From Tetracentron sinense (taxonomy: Eukaryota > Streptophyta > Magnoliopsida > Trochodendrales > Trochodendraceae), in NCBI GenBank assembly GCA_015143295.1, contig CM026568.1, forward strand, positions 31,938,441 through 32,002,440: a stretch of DNA of 64,000 nucleotides, in the 5' to 3' direction. Below are positions 1-10,973 of this stretch, piece by piece. How positions within the stretch are numbered: the stretch's first letter is position 1; each line of letters starts with the position of its first letter. The position numbers and the translations under genes are program-made. The notes below the pieces were generated by a model, which ran no database searches, was not told the origin of the DNA, and saw only the letters and a program-made list of their open reading frames with translations.

Positions 1-563
1 TTATAGGTAGCTTCTTAATATATTCAGAAGTTTGAGCATATTTAATTTTCAAGCGTGAATAAAGGGCTTAATATAGAATTCATTAAGTCTTTGGATATTA
101 CAAGAGCAGGGTGGTGAGACCATTTAGCGAAGTGAACTGTTCATTGATTTCATGGGTTGGACATGAATACACTTCACTAAGAGAAACCATGGAAGCAGAA
201 TATTCTTGCATGTTAACATGATTTAGTAGATCTAAAAGATATATCATTATCGGGGAAAAGTAACTTTTTGTTTTGTTATTGCACCAAAGGGGGTTTGTCT
301 TACCATAGGTTTATCTTTACCCAAATCTAGTGGTAAACCGGCTCTTTTATCACCTAGTGATGCGATAGAGCTATCATGTTATGATCATGAAAATGGTAGC
401 AATGGTGGTGTGTTGATGAAGAGTATGAGAAATCTGATTATTATAGGTTCTGGAAGTGTTTAAGCTACATATTACTGCCACAGGTTACAGTAATAGTGAC
501 GAGATGATGGTGAGTACAATGACGTTAATGCTATGTATATCATATATATTGTTTCCCTTGCAG
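1..563 (+). other. Probable last intron of the WD40 gene
   Basis: No convincing coding exon is visible here. The stretch ends in a pyrimidine-rich tract and a CAG acceptor at 561-563, directly before the coding exon at 564. I therefore read it as intron, at least in its right part. An additional exon in the left part cannot be excluded because the rest of the gene lies outside the window. Confidence 0.5.
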
Positions 564-740
564 GTAGCATGCTGGAACAGCCACATTGGTGTTGCAACCT
601 CCCTGAAATGGGCTCCACGTAGGGCCATGTTCGTTGCTGCTTCCACTGTTCTCACATTCTGGATTCCAAACTACTCAAAGCCAAATGCCGTATCGGGTAC
701 TGATCCTGATGCTGGAGCACAGTCGGAGCTTGTTTCTTAG
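564..740 (+). CDS. SWD2/WDR82-like WD40 protein, C-terminal exon (partial gene)
   Basis: Terminal exon of a gene entering from the left edge. It encodes 58 residues beginning VACWNSHIGVATSLKWAPRR and ends with TAG at 738-740. The stretch LKWAPRRAMFVAAS followed by LTFWIPN has the layout of a last WD40 blade, and it matches my memory of plant SWD2-like proteins (homologues of animal WDR82, whose last blade ends in a similar AFWLP motif). In that family the protein is a subunit of COMPASS-type histone H3K4 methyltransferase complexes in the nucleus. The reading frame enters at phase 0 after the acceptor at 563. After the blade comes a short acidic, serine-rich tail. The methionines upstream of 564 belong to intron. 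A different WD40 family with a similar last blade is possible; the rest of the gene would settle it. Confidence 0.72.
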   Translation, partial: VACWNSHIGVATSLKWAPRRAMFVAASTVLTFWIPNYSKPNAVSGTDPDAGAQSELVS

Positions 741-1264
741 CTAAGCCCCTGTATTCCCTGTCTTTGCTTGATCCCCTGCTATACATGGTTGTCTCTTAAG
801 CCATTTCTTAAGCGAGACAGTATAAAATTACTTTTGAGTGTCCTCAGTTCCATCGTTAACTATTCCTGTTAATAGCCCAGTGAAATTCTCGCTGTTTCCT
901 CTAAGTAATGCTTCCAACCTTGTTGAGATACCAGGATCTGAGTGTCCTTGCTTTTATTGAAAGAGCATTGTTTTTTCAGTAATATATTTTCTGGGCATGA
1001 CATTGAGATCAATTTCTGACCTAATTCATGTAAGTTGGGATACTTCCCGTTAAGGGCAGTGTTTTTCCTGTCTTGTACTGCATGGCTCTCCGTTTGGACT
1101 TGAATGTAAGTACTGATTGTCAGGGTTTGTTTTACCCAGCGTTCGCCGGATTTCTGATTTGGCGTAACCTTTGACAGATTGCCTGCCTTGAGAAAGAAAA
1201 AAAGTACTTTGAAAAGATTATTTTCCTTTCTAGATGTTTGGGGAGTCCATTTCTTATTTCTTAA
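741..1264. other. 3' untranslated and intergenic DNA
   Basis: No open frame of interest and no repeat recognised. The first part is probably the 3' untranslated region of the WD40 gene. Confidence 0.4.
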
Positions 1265-1445
1265 TGGGAAGTGATTTAAAACTATCCGTAGTACCTACTA
1301 TTGAGAGCTGGACCATTGGATTCAAGATCTAATGGTGTCAAGCTTTAAGTGGGGCCATCATTTAAAGCATGTGTAGACATGGCACCCTTGATCTTGAATC
1401 CAACTGTCCAGCTTTCGATACCAGAATTTTTATCACTTTCATTTC
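1265..1445. repeat. MITE-like foldback (GTGATTTAAAACT family)
   Basis: The left arm begins AAGTGATTTAAAAC and includes GAGAGCTGGACCATTGGATT. The right arm is its approximate reverse complement, with CAACTGTCCAGC and ending near TATCACTTTC. A related terminus recurs at 26957 inside the CACTA element. A target-site duplication is not clear (flanks ATTTCTTAA and ATTTCTTTC are only partly alike). Confidence 0.6.
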
Positions 1446-1847
1446 TTTCAAGTAGTAAGTCAACTGAAGTCCAGGACAATATGGAGAGGCAGTACTCAAG
1501 GCAGAATAAAGCGGATGGCATGTGTCATCAGATAGTTGTGTGAAATTTGTGGATCCATCCCTTCTGCTTGTCCACCCGTCGTGTATCCTTCAATTGATAA
1601 ACTAGACGAGCATAGAAGCACCAAGATCCAAGACCGGAGGTTTGGATAAACAAGCCCTGGACAAAGGCCACCGCCACCAGAGGTGGGGGTAGCAATTTCT
1701 GACCCAGCCCGCCCAACTTTACAGGGTTTTGGCTTGGATTGGAGTTGACAGAATTTTTGTTTCTCAACTCCGTTTGAATTTGGGTTTGGGTTTTTGGCTC
1801 TGGTGAATTAACAAATTCACACACTTGAGTGAAGGATAGCTCAAAAA

Positions 1848-2174
1848 GGGTACCAACTGTTTGAGTCGTTGGGTGAAGCTTATGTGGGTTTGAGAGTGTT
1901 GGTTGTGTGAGTGAGTGTGTGTGGTGTTTCTTTGCAATTGCCTTCAGCTTTGCCTTGTGGTGTTGTTGAGTTAACCAAAAGAAGCTATTCAGCGTTTAGT
2001 CGCACATCGGATAAGTTTCTGAGCTCTCACTCAAACGGTTGGTACCTGTTATCAGTAGTGTTTGGGTGAAGCTTATGTGGGTTTGAGAGTGTTGGTTGTG
2101 TGAGTGTGCGTGTGTGGTGTTTCTTTGCAATTGCCTTCAGCTTCGCCTTATGGTGTTGTTGAGTTAACCAAAAA
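1848..2174. repeat. Direct repeat of about 112 bp with a short inverted repeat between
   Basis: Copy 1 at 1869-1980 and copy 2 at 2062-2174 are nearly identical: TTGGGTGAAGCTTATGTGGG through GAGTTAACCAAAA. The sequence GGTACCAACTGTTTGAGT at 1848-1865 recurs as its reverse complement, with one mismatch, at about 2030-2047, just before copy 2. I cannot assign it to a known element. Confidence 0.75.
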
Positions 2175-2211
2175 AAAAGTGAAGGATGGCATTCCCCTCT
2201 ATTTATATATT

Positions 2212-2275
2212 GCTTTTAGCATCCTAATAATAAACTTAAAGCAGCTTTTAGCATCCTAATAATAAACTTAAAGCA
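2212..2275. repeat. Perfect tandem duplication of a 32-bp unit
   Basis: Units 2212-2243 and 2244-2275 are identical, each starting GCTTTTAGCATCCTAATAAT. Perfect identity implies a recent slippage or repair event. Confidence 0.9.
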
Positions 2276-3217
2276 AAGTTCCAGTGTCAACGAAATAGTA
2301 GAATTTTAATAGACTTTTCACTTAATAGATATTTGCATTATTATTCTTATGGATGTTTCAAAGATGCATACCTCCTGGTTGCTCTGGTGGTAGGAAGTGT
2401 CCTCATAGGGGGTAGGACTCGGTTGAGTGTTTTGAGGTAGGGTGGTTGAGACACCCACCATTATACTTTTCTAATTACTCACTCAGTCTTGGGATGCAAA
2501 TGTCCATTATAGGCAAGTCTGGTTCAAAAAAATCAACCCAAGTTAAATAGCAGTTTAGGGACAGCTTTGTGAGAACGCAGATCAAATACTTTGCTCCTCG
2601 CCCGTGGAACTATTGCTCAATTTTTCCCTAATTCTCACTCGACAGCCCCGTAGGCTCCTAGGCCCAAGATTGGGTTCCAAGAGGTTTGGGACTTGGTCAA
2701 TACCAGGGCCCTCTAGAAATTAGGGCCCAGATTTTAGCTTGACTTTGTAACAAGATGAGCTCAAGCCCAGTTCATCAAACTATTTAAGTTCGGTATTCGT
2801 CCCAAACTAGGTGTTGAGTGGATGATTATAATGTTTTGGGACAATGTGGATTTTGAAGGGTACAAATCTAAAAGGATGTCCTTGCATTTGAATTTCGAAC
2901 TACGGATGGTTTCGCTAATCCCAAGCCCTGCAAAGTAACTTCTGATTTCGTTTAGCTAAACGACTCTGAGCTGGCAAGGGCAAACTCCCTCCCTCAAGAG
3001 TATGTCAAAGGGTAAACGTTACTAAAATCACTAATGATTTCTTGAAAGGTAGTTAATTCATATATAATACATCGACACCATAAAATATTTTTGCTCACAA
3101 TTTGTTGCTACAAGGTAAGCATGAGCCTTACTTGCAAATTCAGTACTTAGTTCTCAACTTTCTATTAAAAGGAAAAGAAAACTGAAAGAAAATCATTAAA
3201 AAAATTCAATTAAAATA
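2276..3217. other. Intergenic, nothing recognised
   Basis: No gene or clear repeat seen. The block near 2378-2460 looks faintly tRNA-like but lacks a convincing box A plus box B pair. Confidence 0.4.
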
Positions 3218-3817
3218 TGATAAATTATACTAACATCCCTTAAGGTTTTGTGAAATTGCAGAAACCACATTTCTTGTTTATGAAATTACATTGACCTCAC
3301 TCGAAGTTTGGTGAAATTGCAGAAATCTCCTATCTTGTTTTTGAAATTATACTGACCTCCCCTAAGATTTGGTGAAATTGTAAAAACCTCTCATCTTGTT
3401 TATGAAATTATACTGCCCTCCCCTCTATTTCAGTTGTCGGTAACAAATTCAGAATTATGTCATGATTTAAACCTTTTTAAATGCCCGAATTATCCTTCAT
3501 GAAGTCAGTCAACTTGGTTATACGACGTTGTTTCATCAAGTAAATAAATGAGGGTAAAGTCATAAAAGAGCATCATTTGTTAACTACGTTTAACTTGACG
3601 AGTCTGATAAGGGAGGCCGTGTAAGTTCAGAATCAATGGGGGAGGTTTCTATTATTTCGCCCAAACTCAAGGAGGGAAGTGTAATTTTAGAAACAAGAGG
3701 GGAGATTTCTGCAAATTTGCTAAATCTAAGGGAAGGATAGTGTAATTTCATAAACCAGAGGGGAGATTTATGCAATTTCACCAACTTTTAAAGAGGTTAG
3801 CTTAATTTATCCATTAA
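3218..3817. mobile_element. Foldback element with iterated arms
   Basis: The left arm (about 3225-3430) holds roughly three imperfect units of about 60 bp, each containing GTGAAATTGCAGAAACC-like and GAAATTATACTGACCTCCCC-like motifs. The right arm (about 3600-3810) carries similar units in the opposite orientation (for example AGAGGGGAGATTTATGCAAT). The outermost ends, GATAAATTATACTAAC and its partner GTTAGCTTAATTTATC, are also inverted. This is the architecture of plant foldback-type elements whose terminal arms contain tandem repeats. No coding sequence and no certain target duplication. Confidence 0.65.
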
Positions 3818-3984
3818 TAGATAAATGGGAACTCTGGTTCAAAAATTATTCAAGCCTCCTAAAATACCCTAATGATGAGGTAGTATTTTAGGAAATACTC
3901 AACTAATTGATGTATATACTCTTATTCTTTTTGTGTATTTCCCAAAATATCTTCGGCATTTAGATGAGCATTGAGAGGCTCTCA

Positions 3985-4250
3985 ATGACTAAATGATGCT
4001 TGCCCCACTCTCAAATTTCATGTGACGTCTCGTTTGATTAACACAAAGTTCCTTAAAAACCTCTGCCTTCTTTGAAACATCATGAACAGTTCCTATAGGT
4101 TGAGCACCCTTTTCAAGGAAATATAGAATAGCAAGAACATTTGAATAAGTTTGATTGTTTATTGGATCATAAAAACCCACTTTCCGAAGATCTCTTCTTT
4201 CTCTTCGAGATCAAACATCAATTGCAACGATTCAATAGATGGCTCATTGG
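3985..4250 (-). pseudogene. Plastid rps16 fragment, exon 2 (nuclear plastid DNA relic)
   Basis: The minus strand reads [20 protein letters not shown], then [20 protein letters not shown], closely resembling chloroplast ribosomal protein S16 (a 30S subunit protein). Further upstream the frame continues through an RIVAID-like segment with three in-frame TGA codons where plastid rps16 would be expected to have CGA arginine codons: between Q and A, between Y and I, and between D V and S R. All three would be C-to-T changes at CpG, the decay expected of methylated nuclear copies of plastid DNA. No complete S16 protein can be made. The expected plastid sequence is from memory; the exact limits of the insert are unclear. 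Confidence 0.8.
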
Positions 4251-4789
4251 GATAGATGTAGATGAGTCATGTTGCTTTAACTAGTTGCTTTTACAATTGG
4301 TTAAGGCAACAAATTTAATTAAAAGGAGAATGCTATTGCATCACAAAACAATTACTTAAGTAGCAACACATGTCGCTTCACTAATGAAAATATGGAAACT
4401 TATGAATTGTGAGTAAAATTAGCATTTCTCAAATAACTTTTGAAGGGAGGTCTACTTCATACTTCAAACGCTTAAAAGAAACAAAGAAATGAAATTTTAC
4501 ACTTGCATAAAGTGGAACTCGGCAACAATAATCTTTTTGTAGGGCTATAAAGGATTAATAGAATGCTTACACATTATAAACAAATTCTGACTTTATGAAA
4601 AGTGAACATTCCTACCTGTTAGCTTCTCAATGGAAACTTAGCAATAATGGTCTTTGCATCTTTAGGGCTACAAATAACCAGCATATATAAGTTCACTTTT
4701 CAAAAATTGTCACATTTCCTTAGCAACAGATTTTCTCTGCCAGATGCCCGTGTATTACACTTTGGCATCGCTCTTTGCAAGAAGTATGA
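4251..4789. other. Intergenic, nothing recognised
   Basis: AT-rich sequence without a supported gene or repeat. Confidence 0.4.
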
Positions 4790-5050
4790 GAAGGCATTTA
4801 GAAAAAGAGGTGATGGTGTGCATGCACATGTATAGTTGGACGTACATGCACACCTCTCAAGCTCGCCACAAGTCCTCTTTGACACCCATTATTTAATATA
4901 TTTTCTAAAAATTAAGGTTAAATTATTTAATTCTAAGAATGAGTGAATCTTAACCACAATTAATGAGTCAAAGAGGACACATGGCGAGCTTGGAGGTGTG
5001 CATGACGGTACATGCGCCTGTATGCTATCACCTCTTTGTTTAAATTGCCC
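4790..5050. mobile_element. Hairpin-tipped MITE-like foldback (GGTGTGCATG tip)
   Basis: Inverted arms: the left contains AAAGAGGTGATGGTGTGCAT, then a hairpin of GTGTGCATG and CATGCACAC, then GCTCGCCACAAGTCCTCTTT. The right arm is its approximate reverse complement, ending TATCACCTCTTTG. The segment CTCTTTGACACCC in the left arm and GAATCTTAACCACAATTAAT in the right belong to the core shared with the foldbacks at 11825, 21665, 22085 and 58815. No coding capacity; target duplication not resolved. Confidence 0.7.
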
Positions 5051-5960
5051 CCCTCCTCCACGTCATGGAAAGAGCGATGCCTCTGATATTCGGGCATCTG
5101 TTGCCCAGAGTGTGATATCCGTTGTATCCGTCAACGTCTTATTGGATCTCACTCTATAATGAGAAACTATTGTTGCCAAATTTCACTCATCTTTACTAAA
5201 CTTACGTTCCGTCGACTCCCTTCAACGTCACAGTAGTCTCTCTCTCTCTCCTTAATGTGGTTGTCGAGAAAATAAGTAAAACCATGGAAAAGAAAAAAAA
5301 AAAAATTGGATTTTAATACAGTACTTAGTTGTATTTTGTCCCATTTTCTTTTCTTTTCCATGGGGTAAGTGAATGATCCAAGCCCAAGATTAGGATATCT
5401 TTGACGAGCTGAGTCCCAAATTTGACATTATCGTGGGCTGAGACCAAATTTGACACTCCGGTGATTCTTGAGATTGTGCAAAGATGTGCCAGCTCATGAT
5501 GTGGGGTTCCTCCTCTCATTTAGAGGTGGGAAGTGGGAACCATTTTGCCTGAAAAATATTGACTCACTTTGGGAAGGGGCATTTAATGCCTTCTCCCTCA
5601 GTCTTTCTATTCTCTTTTGATTGGTGCGGTTGAGAGACCTCTCATCTCCTATTGTTTTGTCTTTTCTCTAATTTCTCTATGTTCAAGCTTTACAAGCTTT
5701 AAGTGTGAAAAGAAAAATGGAAAAACAAGGTTTGCAGCTCGATTCATAATTCAAGCCATACTTTCAAGTGAAAATCAAGGAAGTGCTATGGTGGTTGGGT
5801 TGCCCCCCCCCCCCCCCCCCTTTCAAAAAAATAAAGTATTTCAAAGTCCTTCCTTAGGTAGTGTTAACATAGTGGGCGTTCATAATTTTTTAGTTTTAAT
5901 AGTATAGTGGCTCCTCCAAATTTTTTAGTATTATTTTATATTGGCCCCCCCAAATTCCAA
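5051..5960. other. Intergenic, with a poly-C run
   Basis: No gene supported. A homopolymer run of C lies at about 5803-5820, where assembly length is doubtful. Confidence 0.4.
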
Positions 5961-6380
5961 TTGTTGTGAAACCGCAATCCGGAACTTCCCAAGAAAAAGA
6001 GCCACGCTCCATTTTTGAACCCTCACAAACTGTGGTTAAGATTCACTCATCCCTAGGGTTAAGCAATCCAACCTTAGTTCTTAAAAACAAAAAAAATTCT
6101 TAAGTTTAATTTAGTTAAGTTTAACTAGGGTTAAATGGGGTTAAAAGGGACATGAGGACACGACGATAACTTATGTAGAGGATCCATAGGTTCGCTGATC
6201 ATTGCTCTTATTAGAATGCAACATTCACGAATTTTATGACCACAATGGACTTAAAAAAAAAAAAAATTCTCGGGGCTTACACCCCCGAACCCCCAGGTCC
6301 CACAATTTTTCCAATACATGTACTTTGGCCCCGCAAGGAAAAATTCCTGGCTCTACCCCTGGTTGTGTTATATATTACTC
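5961..6380. repeat. Decayed repeats: MITE core remnant and GGGGCGGAGCC-type repeat
   Basis: About 5990-6165 holds a degraded foldback with CTGTGGTTAAGATTCACTCA on one side and GGGTTAAATGGGGTTAAAAG on the other. About 6240-6360 has the TCGGGGCTTACACCCCCGAA and CCTGGCTCTACCCC motifs of the repeat also found at 44355 and 56380. Both are fragments. Confidence 0.5.
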
Positions 6381-6440
6381 ATATTATTCAAGCCATTTTG
6401 AGGTTGGGTTGTGTTATTGCTCCTATTATGTTACGAAAAT

Positions 6441-7844
6441 TGAAAGGGAAAATTCCCGGACTCGCCACGCGTTGGTAGCTGCAAAAATCTCTGTTTTCCT
6501 GGTAGAAGGAAGATGATAAAACTCCGCCTACAAATGAAACTAAGGGGGCGGGTGTGCACCCTGAAATAACCTCCAATGATAAAGTCAGTATAAGGCATAA
6601 GTATATAAGAATGATAGTGTAGAGATATTTATCGTGAGGTCATTGAGCATATGCGCTTGAGGACGGGCTCTGGTGTTGTGCTCTGGAGGACGAGCGATGG
6701 AAAGGTAGATGACATAGCTCAGAAGACACAAATGACGTATCACGGGAGGCACAAAGGACGTAGCTCGGATGGCACAAAGGACGCAGCTTGGGAGACACAA
6801 AGGACGTAGCTCGGATGACACAACGGACTTAGCTCGGGAGGCACAAAGGACTCAGCTCAGACAACGTAGCTCGGACAAGGCTCAGACAACGTTCAGACAA
6901 CGTAGTTCTGACAAGGCTCAGACAACATTCAGACAACGTACCTCGGACAAGGCTTATATAAGAGTCAGACAACGTTCAGAAAATGTAGCTCGGGTACAGT
7001 TCACAAAGGACAATGAGCTCGGGTACAGTTCACAACGGACAACGAGCTCGGGTACAGCTCACAACGGACAACGAGTTTGAGTTCAGCTCACAGCGGACAA
7101 CGAGTTCGGGTACAACTCACAGCGGACAACGAGTTTGGGTACAGCTCATAACGGACAACGAGTTCGGGTACAACTCACAGCGGACAACGAGTTTGGGTAC
7201 AGCTCATAACGGACAACGAGTTCGGGTACAACTTACAGCGGACAACGAGCTCGGGTACAATTCACAACGTCAGACACAAGTTCAAGTATGCATGCACTCA
7301 GCATATGATCAATTGCGAGGTCGTGCAAGTGGCAGTGTGACCTTAACATTTCACCAAGTAGATAAATATAAAACATCACATATTGACAAGGTGTAAGGGT
7401 ACCGTTTATGGAGAATATAAGGCGGACATGATTGATTTGAGAGAGCATCCGGTGGCCATAATCGATTTTGAGGCCGTGGAGAGCATCAAATGGCCGGAGA
7501 ACATCAAATGAAGAGGAGAGAATTAGGTGGGTGACTATCTGCATAGCTCTTCGGGGTTGGGGTGTGAGCGACTCAAGCTTCCCAGTTCTCCTTCTTCTTT
7601 TTCTTTTCTCTTTCTTTACTTTCTCTCTTGCCTTTTGCATCATCCTCCTTTCTCTGGAGATTCATGTTTATTTATAGGCATTTGGAGTCATCATGACTGG
7701 TGTAGTCATGATGAGGTCACCTGTCAGACAACACTCAAGAGAGCTAGCACATAGCCCAAGTGGGCTTATGTCGCCTAAGTTGTTAGAATTTGTTAGAATG
7801 AGAAATTCCCATTTTACTCCTTTTTACGAATTTTTTCCATTACA
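6441..7844 (-). repeat. 3' LTR of the minus-strand element (1404 bp)
   Basis: Matches 8558-9997 throughout, with a shorter 36-bp minisatellite (about 6855-6990) and a 29-bp minisatellite at about 6992-7268 (unit like GGTACAACTCACAGCGGACA plus ACGAGTTCG). Begins TG and ends CA on the plus strand. Confidence 0.85.
6855..7268. repeat. Minisatellites inside the left LTR
   Basis: Two adjacent arrays. The first uses a unit of about 36 bp built from GCTCAGACAACGTTCAGACA and ACGTAGCTCGGACAAG. The second has about nine units of 29 bp built from GGTACAGTTCACAACGGACA and ACGAGCTCG. The 29-bp period keeps shifting frame, so frames such as 7013-7396 are translated repeat, not genes. Confidence 0.85.
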
Positions 7845-8557
7845 GTTAGCCCCTTCTTGGTGCTTTGGATTTCGTTTGAGGTGCGGAGAATACATCATGG
7901 GAAAAATCTTTGAAGACGATAGCCTACATGCTGCACAAACAAACAAGCAACTTGCTCCCAAGTGCTTAGAGCACGAGAATGAACATAGATCTGTAACACT
8001 TCTAAAATGAATAATCTTTTTACTTCTACGATTGTAGAGCATTGACACATTATGAGAATATTATGAAATGACAGTAAATGAGCACGGAAGCGTCATAACG
8101 TAACACATCACAAATGTAATCAGACAACTGACATTTCATATGAGAGGCCTCGTGATGGGACACCATGCTTAGATGACATTTCATTAGTATAAGCCACTAG
8201 ATTTGCTCAGATGACAATTCATTAGGTAAGCCATATGTGTCCCGTGGTGAGTACCCTACTCAGATGATAAGTCATTTGACATTGCATTTATGACATATTT
8301 CATTTGACAGTTCATCGGTCATTCACTTGATAAGTCACTCGATAATTCACTGATAAGTCACTCGATAATTCACTTGAGATTGAAAATTCACTAGAGCATG
8401 CACTAGACAGTTCATTTGATAAAGCACTTGAGAATGCACTCAATAATTACCTCTTGGTTGTTGCCATGCAATGAAAACCTCATTCAGATGTAAAAGACGC
8501 TTGTCATTTGCGATTGTCTAAGCCCCTTTGTCTCGTTCCCACAGACGGCGCCATTTT
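7845..8557 (-). other. Interior of the LTR element, non-coding
   Basis: 713 bp between the LTRs. The section 8040-8460 contains many short CATTTGACA and TCACTTGATAA-like repeats. No gag, protease or reverse transcriptase motif on either strand. Primer-binding site at 8536-8553 and polypurine tract at 7845-7858, both on the minus strand. Confidence 0.75.
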
Positions 8558-9997
8558 TTAAGGAAAAAATTCCTGGACTCACCACGCGTCAGTAGCTGCA
8601 ACAATCTCTGGTTTCCTGCTAGAAGGAAGATAACAAAACTCCACCTACAAATGAAACTGAGGGGGCGAGTGTGCACTCTGAAATAACCTCCGATGATAAA
8701 GTCAGTATAAGGCATAAGTATATGAGCATGATAGTGTAGAGATACTTATCGTGATATCATTGAGCATATGTGCTTGAGGAAAGGCTCTGGTGTTGTGCTC
8801 TGGAGGACGAGCGATGGAGAGGTAGAGGACGTAGCTCAGGAGGCACAAAAGACGTATCACGGGAGGCACAAAGGACATAGCTCGGATGGTACAACGGATT
8901 CAACTCGGGAGGCACAAAGGACTTAGCTCAGGAGGCACAACGGACGTAGCTCAGATAATGTTCAGACAACGTAGCTCGGATGTAGCTCAGACAACGTTCA
9001 AACAACGTAGCTCGAACAAGGCTCAGACAACGTTTAGACAACGTAGCTCGGACAAGACTTAGACAACGTTCAGACAACGTAGCTCAGGCAAGGCTCAGAC
9101 AATGTTCAGACAACGTAGCTCGGACAAGGCTCAGACAACGTTCAGATAATGTAGCTCGGACAAGGCTCAGACAACGTAGTTCGGACAAGGCTCAGACAAT
9201 GTTCAGACAACGTAGCTCGGGTACAGTTCACAACGGACAACGAGCTCGGATACAATTCACAACGGACAACAAGCTCGGGTACAACTCACAGCGGACAACG
9301 AACTCGAGTACAACTCACAACAGACAACGAGTTTGGGTACAGTTCACAGCAAACAACGAGTTCGAGTACAACTCACAGCGGACAACGAGTTCGGGTACAG
9401 TTCACAGCGGACAACGAGCTAGGGTACAATTCACAGCGTTAGGCACAAGTTCATGCATGCACTCAGCATATGATAAATTGCGAGGTCGTGCAAGTGGCAG
9501 TGTGACCTTAACATTTCACCAAGTAGATAAACATAAAACATCACATATTGACAAGGTATAAGGTTACCGTTTATGGAGAACATCAGGCGGACATGACCGA
9601 TTTGAAAGAGCATCCGGTGGCCATGATCGATTATGAGGCCGTGAAGAGCATCAAGTGCCCGGAGAACATCAAATGAAGAGGAGAGAATTAGGTGGGCGAC
9701 TATCTGCATAGCTCTTCGGGGTTGGGGTGTGAGCGACTCAAGCTTCCCAGTTTTTTTTTTTTTTCTTTACTTTCTCTCTTGCCTTCCGCATCATCCTTCT
9801 TTCTTTGGAGATTCATGCTTATTTATAGGCATTTGGAGTCATCATGACTTGTGTAGTCGTGATGAGGTTACCTGTTAGACAACACTCAATAGAGCCAGCA
9901 CATAGCCCAAGTGGGCTTATGTCGGCTAAATTGTTAGAATTTGTTAGAGTGAGAAATTCTCATTTTACCATTTTTTTTACGAATTTTTCCCATTACA
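8558..9997 (-). repeat. 5' LTR of the minus-strand element (1440 bp)
   Basis: Same sequence as 6441-7844 with an expanded 36-bp array (about 8945-9215) and a slightly contracted 29-bp array (about 9220-9439). Its terminal TG has become TT at 8558-8559. Confidence 0.85.
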
Positions 9998-10973
9998 GAA
10001 ATTTATTTCTCGTTGAAATCCACCTATTTGGTAATTAAGTTCTCTTTATGTTGTTTGTCATCTACATTGATAGAAAAGAGTCTTTGTAATCTCATTATTC
10101 ATTTAATGGAGAGTTTTCCTAAACTAACGTGTCATGATTTTTTCCTTCATCGTTACAAATCTTTAATTTGTGTTTAAGCTAATTGGTCTTTATTGAAGCG
10201 ATATTTTTATACTGAGATTAATTTTGAGCCGGATCTCTGCTTCAGGCGTTGAAGCGGAGCTCCCCTATTTACGCTATAGATGTGGGATATCTCCTCTTAT
10301 AATTATTTTATAACACACAATAATTATAAAATTACCACCGTGATGGCGTAAAAAGGGGAGCTCCGCTAGACATGGTGAAGCAGAACTCCTCATTGTATTT
10401 AAACTGTTTTAAAATTGATTTGCATCTACAATAATAAAGAAAGTATGGTTTGCCAACAGTACTGACACCCGTGATGATCAAGATCAGTGAATACATTGTA
10501 GGGGTGGCAACGTCAGGTTTGGAGGTTTATAGCTTTGTATACCATTAACCCGGAGCACCCGACCATGTCGTAAAATTTGGATAGCCGAACAGGTTAACCC
10601 AAATTAAAACTGGAAAAAAACACGAAACAGTTCAGCTGGGTTTCAGCTCCGCTTTCGAGGGCAACCCGAAACAGACCCCTACATATGTGAGTTTGTTATT
10701 TTTAATATGTGGGATGAGTAGACATTTCTGTCACATCATTACCCTAAGAAAAACTTGTACCTATTCCAAGTGGGGTCGGAGTGAATCGATCCTTGGACCT
10801 CGATAAGATCGGGTCCATCCTAGCTACTACATCAGCCTAAGTAGAGGGGCGGGTGTGATGTTCCCCCCTAGCTATCAAAAAATTACAAAAAGGTGGGAAT
10901 CTGTCTATAACTATGACTATGATAACATAGACTAGGACAAGACTATGATAATATAACATATACTAAGATAACA
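9998..10973. other. Intergenic, nothing recognised
   Basis: No supported gene. A loose inverted pair, GAAGCGGAGCTCCCCTATTT near 10250 and GGGGAGCTCCGCTAG near 10355, flanks an AT-rich section and may be an old foldback. Confidence 0.4.

Larger units (their letters stand above)
6441..9997 (-). mobile_element. Non-autonomous LTR retrotransposon, minus strand
   Basis: Two direct repeats of about 1.4 kb flank a 713-bp interior. In minus orientation the 5' LTR is 8558-9997 and the 3' LTR is 6441-7844. On the plus strand the left LTR starts TGAAAGGG and both end CCATTACA, so the element is TG...CA. A few bases inside the 5' LTR, the minus strand has TGGCGCCGTCTGTGGGAA (8553-8536), the primer-binding-site region typical of plant Ty3/gypsy elements. 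Next to the other LTR is a polypurine tract, AAGAAGGGGCTAAC (7858-7845). The flanking 5-mers AAAAT and GAAAT differ at one base. The interior has no gag or pol frame, so mobility would need proteins in trans. The LTRs have diverged, including in the length of their internal minisatellites, so the insertion is not recent. Confidence 0.85.

Noticed and set aside
2378..2465. SINE suggested by GGTTGCTCTGGTGGTAGG and GGTTGAGACACCC
   Set aside because: Boxes do not fit the consensus well, and there is neither poly(A) nor flanking duplication.
7013..7396. 127-codon frame with RVQL repeats
   Set aside because: It translates the 29-bp minisatellite inside an LTR.
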